From the NCBI GenBank assembly GCA_022315425.1, contig JAIUPT010000036.1:1116001-1180000 (forward strand): a stretch of 64,000 nucleotides of DNA, written 5' to 3'. Shown piece after piece: positions 11,998 through 21,237 of this stretch. The position numbers and the translations under genes were made by a program. This stretch comes from Pseudevernia furfuracea. Its lineage: Eukaryota; Ascomycota; Lecanoromycetes; Lecanorales; Parmeliaceae. The notes under the pieces were generated by a model. The model worked only from the letters and a program-made list of their open reading frames with translations. It ran no database searches and was not told where the DNA came from. Positions within the stretch are counted from its first letter, which is position 1. Each line of letters begins with the position of its first letter.

Positions 11998-13496
11998 CTG
12001 TTCTTACATGTATGAAGGGGTAGTCTTGAAGGCTCGAGGCATCTGGACTCTGAAGGGAACCATCGTTTGTAGATATTTTCGTAGTAGTTTTGGATTGCAC
12101 ATATAAGATTCTTCTCGTGCCGTGGCAGCCATAGGTCTCCATTGACAACTTTCAATTACATTTCGAGAGCACACACTCGATTTGTCTTGCCAGAGATTGA
12201 TTTCCTTCCGTACATTTCTAATGCTTCACCACATCTCGGACGACCTCTTCAGGAATATCCACATCGTCTTCGCCGTCTTCTCGTGGATGATTTGGTATAT
12301 CTGATCCAGTCGCGTTGTCGTAATTCACCGTGTTGTAATTCCTTTGGATTTCTTGACATTGAAAATATTTCTTTTCACAGCTGGTGGGGTCTAGTGGCTG
12401 AAATCCGGAACCAATCTTCATGATTGCCTCTGAATCTGTTGCACTTTCTGGATGTTTTTGGCAGTAAATCTCCTTATAGCAACGAACATTCTATATTGCC
12501 ATTTCAAAGACTAACAAGCAAACTACAACATGACTACTAATCTTGGATATCTGCTTGTATCTAATTGAACATTAGCTATCACGTCAAAATCCTTCTCAGC
12601 GAGTCTTTGCCGTTGAGATCGAGTCTAATGGCCCCCTTCAATTCTTTCCAAATGCTCTCGACTGTTGTCTTCTCGAAGCTGCTATCCAAGATAGGCACGT
12701 ACCCCAGCGTCACATGCCAACTACCGACATCTCGGAACCGAAATTTCCCATCCATTGCACAGGTTGCAGCATATATGACGAATACAACGTAGAGCGTAAC
12801 GGACTACCGCGGCTGCGATATATAAACGGAACCCTTGGCACATTTATCGGAGTCGTGGGCATCACCCATTATACCTGAGAGATATCATGCAGGGGGGTAG
12901 ATATACGATGGTGCACAAATTTGGTCGGGACCGTGATGGGACTGTCTGGCTGGCAAGGGATGCCAAGTAGTTTTTGGCTGTGAAGCATTCTTGCGTGCTG
13001 GAACCACATCAGTGTCCAAGTTTTACTTATGTTTGCTGTGCTGTAGGTTATCCCGCTACGTTGCTATTAAGTTTTTGATATCAGATTGGTGACTCGAGGA
13101 GGAAGAAGAAGAAGATGCGAGCACTATCACAGTGTTAAGTATTACACGTTAGGTAAGGGCTGAACCTCCCACCAATAAGATCTCGGATAACGTCCCGCCT
13201 GATGAGACACTGCGCTTAGAGATGCAGCTCAGCTTGGGGGTGGTGTAAATGCCCCTACCAAACCCAAATGAAGTGCCTGCATGATTACATCTATCTAGGC
13301 GCTCCAAGGAACTACTTCTAAGGTCCTTCGCTACACGGTCGCCTCCCGGAGGTCCTGATCGGATTTATGCGAACGCCAAGACATTCGGCCAACGAAGCAA
13401 GAGCGTGGAGCGTGGAGGATCGGTCAACAGCTTAAAGGCAGCAGCCTTCCTAAGTGAACATTTCATCAAGTTCATGACAGGAACATCCCAGATCAA
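11998..13496. other. Intergenic region with one small candidate ORF
   Basis: There is no conserved gene. The minus-strand micro-ORF at 12579..12755 is listed separately. A 67-codon minus frame at 12218..12421 has no recognisable features. The rest, including the promoter of the downstream reductase, shows nothing identifiable. Confidence 0.4.
12579..12755 (-). CDS. Small hypothetical ORF (58 aa)
   Basis: A minus-strand ATG frame (MDGKFRFRDVGSWHVTLGYV at the start, SIWKELKGAIRLDLN near the end) has a coding-like composition. A TATA-like TTTATATATC lies about 60-70 bp upstream of the ATG. No family is recognised. It could be a short real gene, the last exon of a longer gene, or a remnant. Low confidence. 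Confidence 0.25.
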   Translation of the reverse strand: MDGKFRFRDVGSWHVTLGYVPILDSSFEKTTVESIWKELKGAIRLDLNGKDSLRRILT

Positions 13497-14648
13497 ATGA
13501 CTACCCTACGTTACCAACCCGTTTCGAAACCCAGCAGCCTTCTCAGCTACCAACGTATCCTTGCTCCCACAGCAGGTGTGCGAGTATCACCACTATGTCT
13601 CGGTGCCATGAATTTCGGCGAGGCATGGTCGGACTTCCTGGGCGAGTGTAACAAGGAAACTTCATTCGAGATGCTCGACTACTTCTTCGAGAACGGCGGC
13701 AATTTCATCGACACAGCGAACAACTACCAAAAGGAAGAGACCGAGAAATGGCTGGGCGAATGGATGGAGTCCCGTCAGAATCGCGACCAGATTGTCCTCG
13801 CCACCAAATTCACGTCACCCTATCCATCTGAGCCCGTGACGATTAAATCGAATTATCTAGGTAATTCCTCGAAGAGCTTGCGCGTCTCTGTTGAGGCTAG
13901 CTTGAAGAAACTTCAGACAAATTACATCGACTTACTCTACATTCACTGGTGGGACTTTACCACCTCAATACCTGAGATCATGAAAGCGCTCCATTACCTC
14001 GTCGCTTCTGGAAAGGTGCTCTACTTGGGAATCAGCGACACCCCGGCCTGGATCGTCAGCAAAGCAAACGAGTATGCTCGCCAGCAAGGTCTTACCCAGT
14101 TCAGCGTCTACCAAGGCCTATGGAATGCCGCGGTCCGCGATTTTGAGCGTGACATCATCCCCATGTGTGAGTCCGAAGGGATGGCATTGGCTCCGTGGGG
14201 CTCACTTGGCCGTGGCGCGTTCATGAGCCCGGAGGATTACGAGAAGAAAGCGGAAGGTCGCAAAATCGGCCAAACCGAGAATGCGAAAAAAGTCTCCATG
14301 GCTCTCGACAAGATCGCAAAGGAAAAGGGAAGCCTGATCACCAGCATTGCGATGGCGTACGTGAGGCACAAGTCGGCGTACGTGTTTCCCATCGTCGGTG
14401 GGCGCAAAATAGAGCATCTGAAGAGCAACATTGAGGCTTTGAGTATCGAGCTTAGCGACGAAGAGGTCGATGAGATTGACAGCGCTGTGCCTTTTGAACA
14501 TGGTTTCCCACTCAATTTCGTCTTCGAGTATGGAGGTGGCCCCAAATACAATATGAGGATGGGTCCAGGCGATATCCACTTCGTAAAAACTGCAGGCTGT
14601 TTGGACACTGTGCCGAAGAGTAAGGCTCCGAAGCCTCACAAGGACTGA
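13497..14648 (+). CDS. Aldo/keto reductase, aryl-alcohol dehydrogenase / norsolorinate reductase-like (AKR9 type)
   Basis: This is a predicted NADPH-dependent cytosolic oxidoreductase acting on aldehydes or ketones. It is an intronless frame of 383 residues, normal for the AAD/NorA group. The (beta/alpha)8 barrel landmarks are SPLCLGAMNFGEAW, NFIDTANNYQKEETEKWLG with the catalytic Asp72 and Tyr77, LATKF with Lys104, LLYIHWWD with His150, and a C-terminal cofactor region (FPIVGGRKIEHLKSNIEAL). All four tetrad residues are present. The substrate cannot be told from sequence. It is convergent with the aminotransferase gene 270 bp downstream. There is no evidence of a biosynthetic cluster around it. 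Confidence 0.92.
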   Translation: MTTLRYQPVSKPSSLLSYQRILAPTAGVRVSPLCLGAMNFGEAWSDFLGECNKETSFEMLDYFFENGGNFIDTANNYQKEETEKWLGEWMESRQNRDQIVLATKFTSPYPSEPVTIKSNYLGNSSKSLRVSVEASLKKLQTNYIDLLYIHWWDFTTSIPEIMKALHYLVASGKVLYLGISDTPAWIVSKANEYARQQGLTQFSVYQGLWNAAVRDFERDIIPMCESEGMALAPWGSLGRGAFMSPEDYEKKAEGRKIGQTENAKKVSMALDKIAKEKGSLITSIAMAYVRHKSAYVFPIVGGRKIEHLKSNIEALSIELSDEEVDEIDSAVPFEHGFPLNFVFEYGGGPKYNMRMGPGDIHFVKTAGCLDTVPKSKAPKPHKD

Positions 14649-14918
14649 TCCCTCAGATTTTTGGGCGGAAAATCGCTCATCAGGTTAAACGGCGTGGAAC
14701 TTGAAGTCGTGGTTGAGACGAGCATGGATTTGCAACGTCGGCAATTCGCCGTGAATATAATTAAGAGGATAAACATCCCAAATCTTTCCATCTTTACAAG
14801 GTTGTGTTCAACAAAAAAAAGCTTTCAGAAGAACACCAAAGTGCCTAGATCTCGCTCCAGAAGTTGCTCTAATAATAATTGTGATTTGGTGACGCAGAGG
14901 TGATTGTCCAAGGTATTA

Positions 14919-16385
14919 TTAGCGTTTATCCCGGTTGTCACGTCCATTTCCTTGGTCAATACACCGCTCTACAGCATCATAAGCCTCCCTTACAACCTGC
15001 ACAATATGTTTTAAATCCACTTCTGTAACCGTGTACGGCGGAGCAATCAACACATGATCACCCCTGACTCCGTCCACAGTCGCTGCTCCAGGGTAGATGG
15101 CCACTCCCAGATCAAAGGCCCTCCTCTGCACCCTATACCCAAACTCAACCTTCGGCTCAAAGCTCCTCTTCGTTTCTCTATCCTGCACAAACTCGATGCC
15201 CCAGAAGAGGCCCCGGCCCCGGACATCGCCTACATACTTCCTACCCTCCAAAGCCTCGTGTAGTTCCCTCTCGAGGAGTTTACCCATTTGGTTACACCGC
15301 TCGACCAGAGCGTCTCTCCTGATGATCTTCTGCACCGCCAGCGCACTCGCACAGCTCAACGGATGCGCTTGATACGTGTGTCCGTGATTGAACATCCCTG
15401 TCCCATCTCTCAAGCCCTGCACTACCTTCTCACTAATTAGCACACCTGCAATCGGCGCGTACCCGCCTCCTAACCCCTTGCCCATGGTCATGATATCGGG
15501 CACCACGCCTTCCTGTTCGAAAGCAAAAAACGAGCCCGAGCGCCCCATCCCGCACATCACCTCATCCAATATCAGCAAAACCCCGTATCTATCGCATACG
15601 GCCCTCACGGAGCGGAAATAGCCGGCGGGAGCAGGCACGCATCCGGATGTTGCGCCGACGATCGGCTCCGCGACGAACGCTACGACGGTCTCCGGCCCCA
15701 GTCGTTGGAACTCATCGTCCAGTTCCTCAACGAGGCGCACGACATACTGCTCCTCCGACTCCTCGGCACGTCGGTACTGATACGCATACGCCGGGCTCAC
15801 GTGGCTCACAGTCTTCAACAACAGCGGCTCGTACGGCACCTTCCTCGGCAAATTGCTCGACAGCGACATGGCGCCGACGGTCGCGCCGTGATAGCTCTGC
15901 TCCCTCGCCACGAAATTCCTCCGCGCGGACTCGCCGCGTTCGTGGAAGTACTGCCGCGCGAGCTTCATGGCCGCGTCCATGGCTTCGCTGCCGCTGCCCA
16001 CGAAGAACGCTTTCGTTAGCCCGTGGGGGTTCCCGGAGAGGATGCTGGTCGCGAGGTCCGAGGCCGAGGTCGTCGTGTACGCGCCTGTGTGCACGTAGCT
16101 TACGTTTCGCATTTGCTGCATTGTTGCATCGAGGACTTCTTCGTTGTTGTGCCCGATGCAGGAGACGGCTGCGCCGCCGCAGGCGTCGATGATGGTGCGG
16201 CCGGAGGAGAGGGTGAGGCGGATGCCCGAGGCGTGGGTTACGGTGTCGGGTTCGTGGGTGAGGGAGCGGTGGAGGAGGGATGGGTTTTGGTGTGACTTTC
16301 TTTGTGTAGCGGAGGGCTGGAAGCCGTGTGAGGGGATGGTGGAGTGTGGGTCGAGGGTTGGGTCGGAGGTGCTGTGGGGTGCCAT
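14919..16385 (-). CDS. Class-III pyridoxal-phosphate aminotransferase
   Basis: It transfers an amino group from an omega-amino donor to a 2-oxo acid or aldehyde, using PLP. It is a single exon of 488 residues. Family signs in order: GRTIIDACGGAAVSCIGHNN, the phosphate-binding VGSGSEAMDAAMKLARQYF, SYHGATVGAMSLS, AEPIVGATSGCVP, the PLP-pyridine-binding LILDEVMCGMGR with Asp274, and TMGKGLGGGYAPIAGV with Schiff-base Lys303. HGHTYQAHPLSCASALAV and RGRGLFWGIEFV also match. The specific substrate is unknown; beta-alanine, GABA, adenosylmethionine or diamine types all remain possible. The N-terminus is Ser/Pro/His-rich with no clear targeting signal. High GC in this gene creates long opposite-strand frames, which are ignored. 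Confidence 0.93.
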   Translation of the reverse strand: MAPHSTSDPTLDPHSTIPSHGFQPSATQRKSHQNPSLLHRSLTHEPDTVTHASGIRLTLSSGRTIIDACGGAAVSCIGHNNEEVLDATMQQMRNVSYVHTGAYTTTSASDLATSILSGNPHGLTKAFFVGSGSEAMDAAMKLARQYFHERGESARRNFVAREQSYHGATVGAMSLSSNLPRKVPYEPLLLKTVSHVSPAYAYQYRRAEESEEQYVVRLVEELDDEFQRLGPETVVAFVAEPIVGATSGCVPAPAGYFRSVRAVCDRYGVLLILDEVMCGMGRSGSFFAFEQEGVVPDIMTMGKGLGGGYAPIAGVLISEKVVQGLRDGTGMFNHGHTYQAHPLSCASALAVQKIIRRDALVERCNQMGKLLERELHEALEGRKYVGDVRGRGLFWGIEFVQDRETKRSFEPKVEFGYRVQRRAFDLGVAIYPGAATVDGVRGDHVLIAPPYTVTEVDLKHIVQVVREAYDAVERCIDQGNGRDNRDKR

Positions 16386-17413
16386 TGTTGCTGGCTGGTG
16401 GGGAGATGTTCTTGTTGGACTTGGAATTGATGGAGGATGTAGGGCTGATTCTTCTATGGAGTGGTAGAAAGTCCACTTAAGATGAAAACTCTGCTTGCCA
16501 AGACTCGCTATTAAGCCTCGCTAGTGTGGATATCAAAAAACGAGCATCTAGGGGTGCTGCAGCATTTCCAAAATAAGGGCTACTAAGGAGAGGGCGAAGA
16601 CTAGAAAGAATATCAAGCAAGTATCTTGAATTTTTAGAGCAAGACAGCAGCAAGACAGCAATGGTTCACTTGAATGCTAGATTCGAAAAGCTGTTAAAGA
16701 TATGTTGTAACAGCCTATGTTGCAAGATGTTGATTCTTCTCTTCTCTGTGATGTAAAGAAAAACAAACTGTGAATCCTATGTGCTAAGTACGCTAAGGAC
16801 GATCAGAGGCGGCTAAGGACGGTCGGCTAAGAACTTACGAGAACCGCTGTGACAGATGTAGCTGTTGCGCCTGCCATGGGACAGCTTTCACGCAGTGGGA
16901 GTAGAGTACAGAGCAGCAGTGGTACAGCACATTTTGAATCCTAGCTGTCGTTTTTGAAGCTTGTCTCCCAATATATATGTTGGGGTCCATGGCTGACTAA
17001 TACATGAGTAAGCGGCAAGGTCATCGAACTAACCCGAAGTTGTTTAGAGTACCTAGCGCGGTAAACCGGGGTTAAAGATGGCGCCCTAACCCGAAGGGGC
17101 TTAGGGCATGGGAGGTCTGAGGGACCGAGGGACCGAGGCAACTTACTTCCAAGGAGTCGTAGTTGGGGAGCCATGATTGACGAAGAAGCTAGCCTAAGAC
17201 GAATTGTACTATCTATGGAGAACCGTTTTATCCGTAGGTGATACGTGTTATCCATGGATAAACATGTTCACGGGTGATCGGAAATACAGACATAGATAAA
17301 AGAACCGCACAACCTTGACCTCTGACCAGGTGGATTTGATCTGGATTCCCCGAATGATCCCCAACTTGTAAGGCCGAGGGCTCTCCGGGCCTCTGCCGTG
17401 TCTAAGAGTATAC
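16386..17413. other. Intergenic, nothing recognised
   Basis: AT-leaning sequence between two minus-strand genes. No RNA gene, repeat or credible frame was identified; the 104-codon minus frame at 16941..17255 has no protein-like features. Confidence 0.5.
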
Positions 17414-18727
17414 CTAATCTATTCTGAGGCTGGCGCATTCTTCGATCAGCCTACTCGCAGTTGGAATATCCTTCTCACAGGTGACCTTTGTCAATTTCGG
17501 AAGGCGCTCTTCCCTCTTCTTGCGCAGCTCGTCGAGTGTGTATGTCACCCACGGTGCTTGTCCCTGGCGGAGGAGAGTGAGAGACTCGATTGAAGCCGGA
17601 AGAAATCGAAGCAAGTCGACAAGCGGGTAGTAATTTCTCAAGTATGTGGAAGGTTCGATGAACATGTTGCCGTGTATTCGAAGATGCTTGAGCATTCGTA
17701 ATTGACGCAGTGAGCCAATGAACCGGTTTTTATCGTGAAAGGGACAATTGTTGACTCTAAGGTCAAGATGCGTAAGTGTCTGCGCGCAGTGTTGCTCGAG
17801 AGTTTCCTTGAGGCTCAGAGCCGTGTAATCTCCTAGCATACCCGGCGGTCTCATCAATCCATAGGTAAGGCGTCTAAGTGCTTTTATTCTCTTAAGGAGT
17901 CTTGCAAAACTTTCAGCGTTGACGGTGCTATTGGAGAAATCGATTTCGGTCACGTTCGACTCGAATGGGAACTCTTCTCCTATTGGCCACCTGTCAAATT
18001 GGCTGTCGATGTGCGTGCCTCTTAAGCTGCGCAGGGAAGGCAGTGTCATGCAGGCCTCAAATATCCCAAGTTTCTCGCCTGGTTGATTCATGCTTCTAGG
18101 GTAATTGATGGTGATGGCAACAAGGTTGTTGAGAGGTCGAAGTCCTTGGAGCATGCGATGACGTGATTGATTTGCTTTTGAAATTTCGTAGATGAATTCC
18201 GCAAGCCCCTGGCTGCTATAGTCGCATACGGACAGCGACTCGAGATTAGGTAGCAGTGTCAAAAACAGACAAGCGGCTGCGTTCGTGTCGCCGCGGCGAA
18301 GTTTTTCCACCCAATTGCCAACCTCATCGCCCCGGATGTATGGACACCCAACGTCTTTAAAGAACAGACCGCATAAATCATCAATCGAGGTCAATTGCTT
18401 CTCTGTGAAAGGTGCCTGGCGAATCCGGGTAAGAGTAAAGCCACGGATGAGGACGACGATGTGGTTGACGTAGAGAGCACGGCGAGGCTTGAGCAAGAGT
18501 TCGGAAAGGTATGCATAGCAATTGACGTCGCATCCTGAATTATCGTTCCAGACCCCAAATATGGGATCCTGGTAGCGTTCCAAGTCTTGTTTATGCTGCT
18601 CCAAAGCCTCCACACCTAGAGTCCAGATCTTCTTGCAACTCCTTACGAAGCTCCTGATAGTATATGGCCGTGTTTCTTCAATGATTTGAAGAAGTATCTC
18701 ATTGGGTAGGCTGAGCAAGGTAGACAT
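17414..18727 (-). CDS. F-box-like protein with leucine-rich region
   Basis: This is likely a substrate-recognition subunit of an SCF ubiquitin ligase. It is an intronless frame of 437 residues starting MSTLLSLPNEILLQIIEET, a typical F-box start with the LP-x-E-hh-x-x-I pattern. The rest has repeated Leu-rich strand/helix patterns (LLPNLESLSVCDYSS, LRPLNNLVAITINYP, LRSLRGTHIDS, LTHLDLRVNNC, LKHLRIHGNMF, SIESLTLLRQG) like fungal F-box/LRR-type proteins. The target is unknown. Such genes are numerous and diverse in ascomycetes. Confidence 0.8.
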   Translation of the reverse strand: MSTLLSLPNEILLQIIEETRPYTIRSFVRSCKKIWTLGVEALEQHKQDLERYQDPIFGVWNDNSGCDVNCYAYLSELLLKPRRALYVNHIVVLIRGFTLTRIRQAPFTEKQLTSIDDLCGLFFKDVGCPYIRGDEVGNWVEKLRRGDTNAAACLFLTLLPNLESLSVCDYSSQGLAEFIYEISKANQSRHRMLQGLRPLNNLVAITINYPRSMNQPGEKLGIFEACMTLPSLRSLRGTHIDSQFDRWPIGEEFPFESNVTEIDFSNSTVNAESFARLLKRIKALRRLTYGLMRPPGMLGDYTALSLKETLEQHCAQTLTHLDLRVNNCPFHDKNRFIGSLRQLRMLKHLRIHGNMFIEPSTYLRNYYPLVDLLRFLPASIESLTLLRQGQAPWVTYTLDELRKKREERLPKLTKVTCEKDIPTASRLIEECASLRID

Positions 18728-20036
18728 ATTCGAAGGAGTGAACTTCGAGGCCGATGACTATCAATACCGGCCTCTAGTAGTAAAGGTAGTGACTGTAGTG
18801 GTAGGGAGCCTTGAAGTGATTTTTCTGCCCTTAAGTCTAGTATTGCTAGGCTCGAAGTCTTGGAATCGATCAAAGTGCTTGCACAGTGGAGCTTCTTCAG
18901 GTTCTTATCAGTCTCAACCGGGTCAGACGAGGTTTCGTTGTTTCCAGGGGTCTAAAATTGTTTCCTAGGCCGATTTATCATTGACAGGAAGCTTTTACAA
19001 CCCTTTTTAACGATGTGGCCTTGTGAACTTGATACGAATTCATGAAGATTGAAATGGAGGTGGTGCAAGACCTCCCCACTCTTCATCTCCGCATCAAACG
19101 TTAATGAGGTCAGCGATCGCTAGAAAAGGAGCGAAGACCGGCTGTGACATTGCGCCCGGAATATTATCTTGGCGTACTGCATACAAGATAGCTTTACCTC
19201 CGTATCCCAATAATCACGCATCTGGGACTAGCTTTAGTATAGCGCTTCGTGTTTGGCGCTAATATCTGCAGGCGAACATAGTCATGTGAATTGCAGGTTT
19301 GTTTATACATCAGCGAGGAGCTCTTTCAACGCTGAATAGGCATCTTTTACGCCGTTGCCTCCTTCGAGAGTGAGGTGGATCAGCCTATACTTTCGAGACC
19401 GAGTCGTGCATCATAGGAGGCAATAGGATGGGAGTAGAAGCAGAAGCTTTCTACATTTCCCTTGAAGTAATGACCCGGGTGCGATCGGTGCTGATGCTCA
19501 TGAATAGGTCAACCGCTGGGCCTGATGCGATGCGTTCACCGTTCAGTACTAGATCCGTACAAAGACACAATCGTAACACAATCTTATCATTCAGCAAACT
19601 CGTCTTTTGAGGCCAAACTTTCTAGTGCTCGTACAATTAATGAGTCAAGCGATAAGCCATCTTCTTCATGAGTTGACTTGAAAGCTAAGAGGCTACCCAC
19701 ACCTACGAGTATCGTAGGGCTGAAAATGACTCAAGAGCGCGTCCCGCCCGCGCGCCAGCGCATTGGAACAACGACAACAACGCTATCCATCCCCTTAACA
19801 TGAAGGATTAAAGCAAGACGGTAGAAAATTTGGAGCTGCATCAATTGGTTGGCTCGCTTTAATGTAGCCTTGTCATGCTGCTTACGTGGACACTAATACT
19901 ACTCTACTGGCTTCGACCCATACCTTCCCCACTCGTCGCAGCCTGCTCTTCGTTTCCTAATCACATCTGCTGTTCTTCACCACACTTTTCCCCCAAGCAA
20001 CTCGAGCAAAATTACCTTCTAGATATCGAATCTAAA
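18728..20036. other. Intergenic, nothing firm
   Basis: No supported gene. An in-frame upstream ATG at 19875 would give the next gene a hydrophobic N-terminal extension (LTWTLILLYWL). This could be a signal peptide or chance, because the core domain starts after 20037. Confidence 0.4.
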
Positions 20037-20901
20037 ATGACAGAGCCCGGCCCGATGAATGATACGCTCCCGAAGAGCCTCCGCATCCTCTGCTTTGGCG
20101 ACTCCTTGACAGCCGGCTATACGAGTTATGGTTGGGAATTCTATCCATACGCTGACCACCTGCGTGCGGGACTCCAGCTTTCACTATCGACTCCAGACAT
20201 CGAGGTCGATGTTGCAGGACTCTCTGGGGATCAGGTTCAAGGGAGGTACTTGCCGCGTATCAAAGCGAAGTGTGCAGATACCGAGACACCTTACGATTGG
20301 ATAATAGTCATGGGGGGGACGAACGACCTAGGTTGGGGCCAACCGCCGGATACGATCTATGAAGGACTAAGTAAGCCCACTCTGCCACTATCTTGTTACG
20401 CCCACATTTTTTCCATCACTTCCTTGCTGTCTACTTCCAGGCAGTACGATTGCTAATTTGAACGTTACAGAGAAAATATGGAAGGTGGCATTGGACACTG
20501 GAGCAAATGTGCTCGCGTTGAACGTATTAGAAGCCCAGGGTTCAGGCGACAGCGAGAACTCAAAGCGCAATTCCCTGAACAATAAGATTGATAACCACCA
20601 GCAAGACAGATAGTACGTCCGCTGCTACTATACCACCCTTTTGTAACAGACCATGCTTTAAGGCTCCTTGCTTTCGTGCTCGTAAAGGCTGATCATGCCA
20701 TTCAATAGTTATTCCTTTGATCTCTACAACGCGATCCGATATACAGGCATCGACAAGGATTTACGCAAAAAGCTTTGGGATGACGGATTGCATCTTACAT
20801 CCGAAGGCTACAAGGTCATGGGCGATGTTATCGCTGTTCGCATGTTTGAGCTTTTGAAAATGATCCAGCAGCCGAAGAACATTGGCCCGACACCGAATTA
20901 A
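20037..20901 (+). CDS. SGNH/GDSL-type hydrolase
   Basis: This is a predicted esterase or lipase of the SGNH superfamily. Three exons (20037..20370, 20471..20612, 20709..20901) give 222 residues. Block I is ILCFGDSLTAGYTSYGWEF with nucleophile Ser23. The Gly block is VAGLSGDQV, block III is MGGTNDLGWGQ with the Asn, and block V is DDGLHLTSEGYKVMGD with the catalytic Asp and His. Splicing joins NHQQDR to YYSFDLYNAIRY across a 96-bp intron ending AATAG. The compact length fits fungal isoamyl acetate-hydrolysing or GDSL esterase-like proteins. An earlier in-frame ATG at 19875 could add a hydrophobic leader of 54 residues; I prefer 20037 because the domain begins just after it. The substrate is unknown. 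Confidence 0.87.
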
Positions 20902-21054
20902 TCAGATCGAACTCCGGACTTTGAGAAAAATCTGCATCCATTATACTTGTCTTCATTTCATGCTTTCACTCTCTTGAAGCTCTGGAAATTGCATGTCGCT
21001 GTGCCATTCCTCGCTTATCTGAAACCACACGATGGCTGGATGCATTCTCCAATC

Positions 21055-21136
21055 CCATTTTACGCGGTCTCTTCTGACGCGTCAACCAAGGCACTACTAT
21101 TCCACTTTACGCGGTTCCTCCTGACGCGTCGAACCA
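21055..21136 (+). promoter_or_regulatory. Direct repeat containing paired ACGCGT sites
   Basis: Two copies of a 33-35 bp phrase (TTTACGCGG, a short spacer, then TGACGCGTC) lie at about 21055-21087 and 21102-21136, 100-180 bp upstream of the ATG at 21238. Each has an ACGCGT core, the MluI cell-cycle box bound by MBF-type factors in yeasts. A regulatory role is inferred only from position and motif. Confidence 0.35.
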
Positions 21137-21237
21137 TTAGAAGTCGCGAGGTTCTCCAAAGCCAGATATTACCTCTCTACGTCTAGATTGAGCGCTTGCT
21201 GTACTTATCCTCACCTTTTCAGTCGCTCGTTCCAAAC

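Noticed and set aside
13497..16385. Secondary-metabolite cluster (reductase, aminotransferase, nearby transporter)
   Set aside because: No polyketide synthase, peptide synthetase, terpene cyclase or pathway regulator is seen; the transporter is 20 kb away among unrelated genes.
15647..16476. Long frames opposite and overlapping the aminotransferase (up to 249 codons)
   Set aside because: They are shadows produced by high-GC codon use; the class-III aminotransferase frame has all family motifs, the shadows have none.
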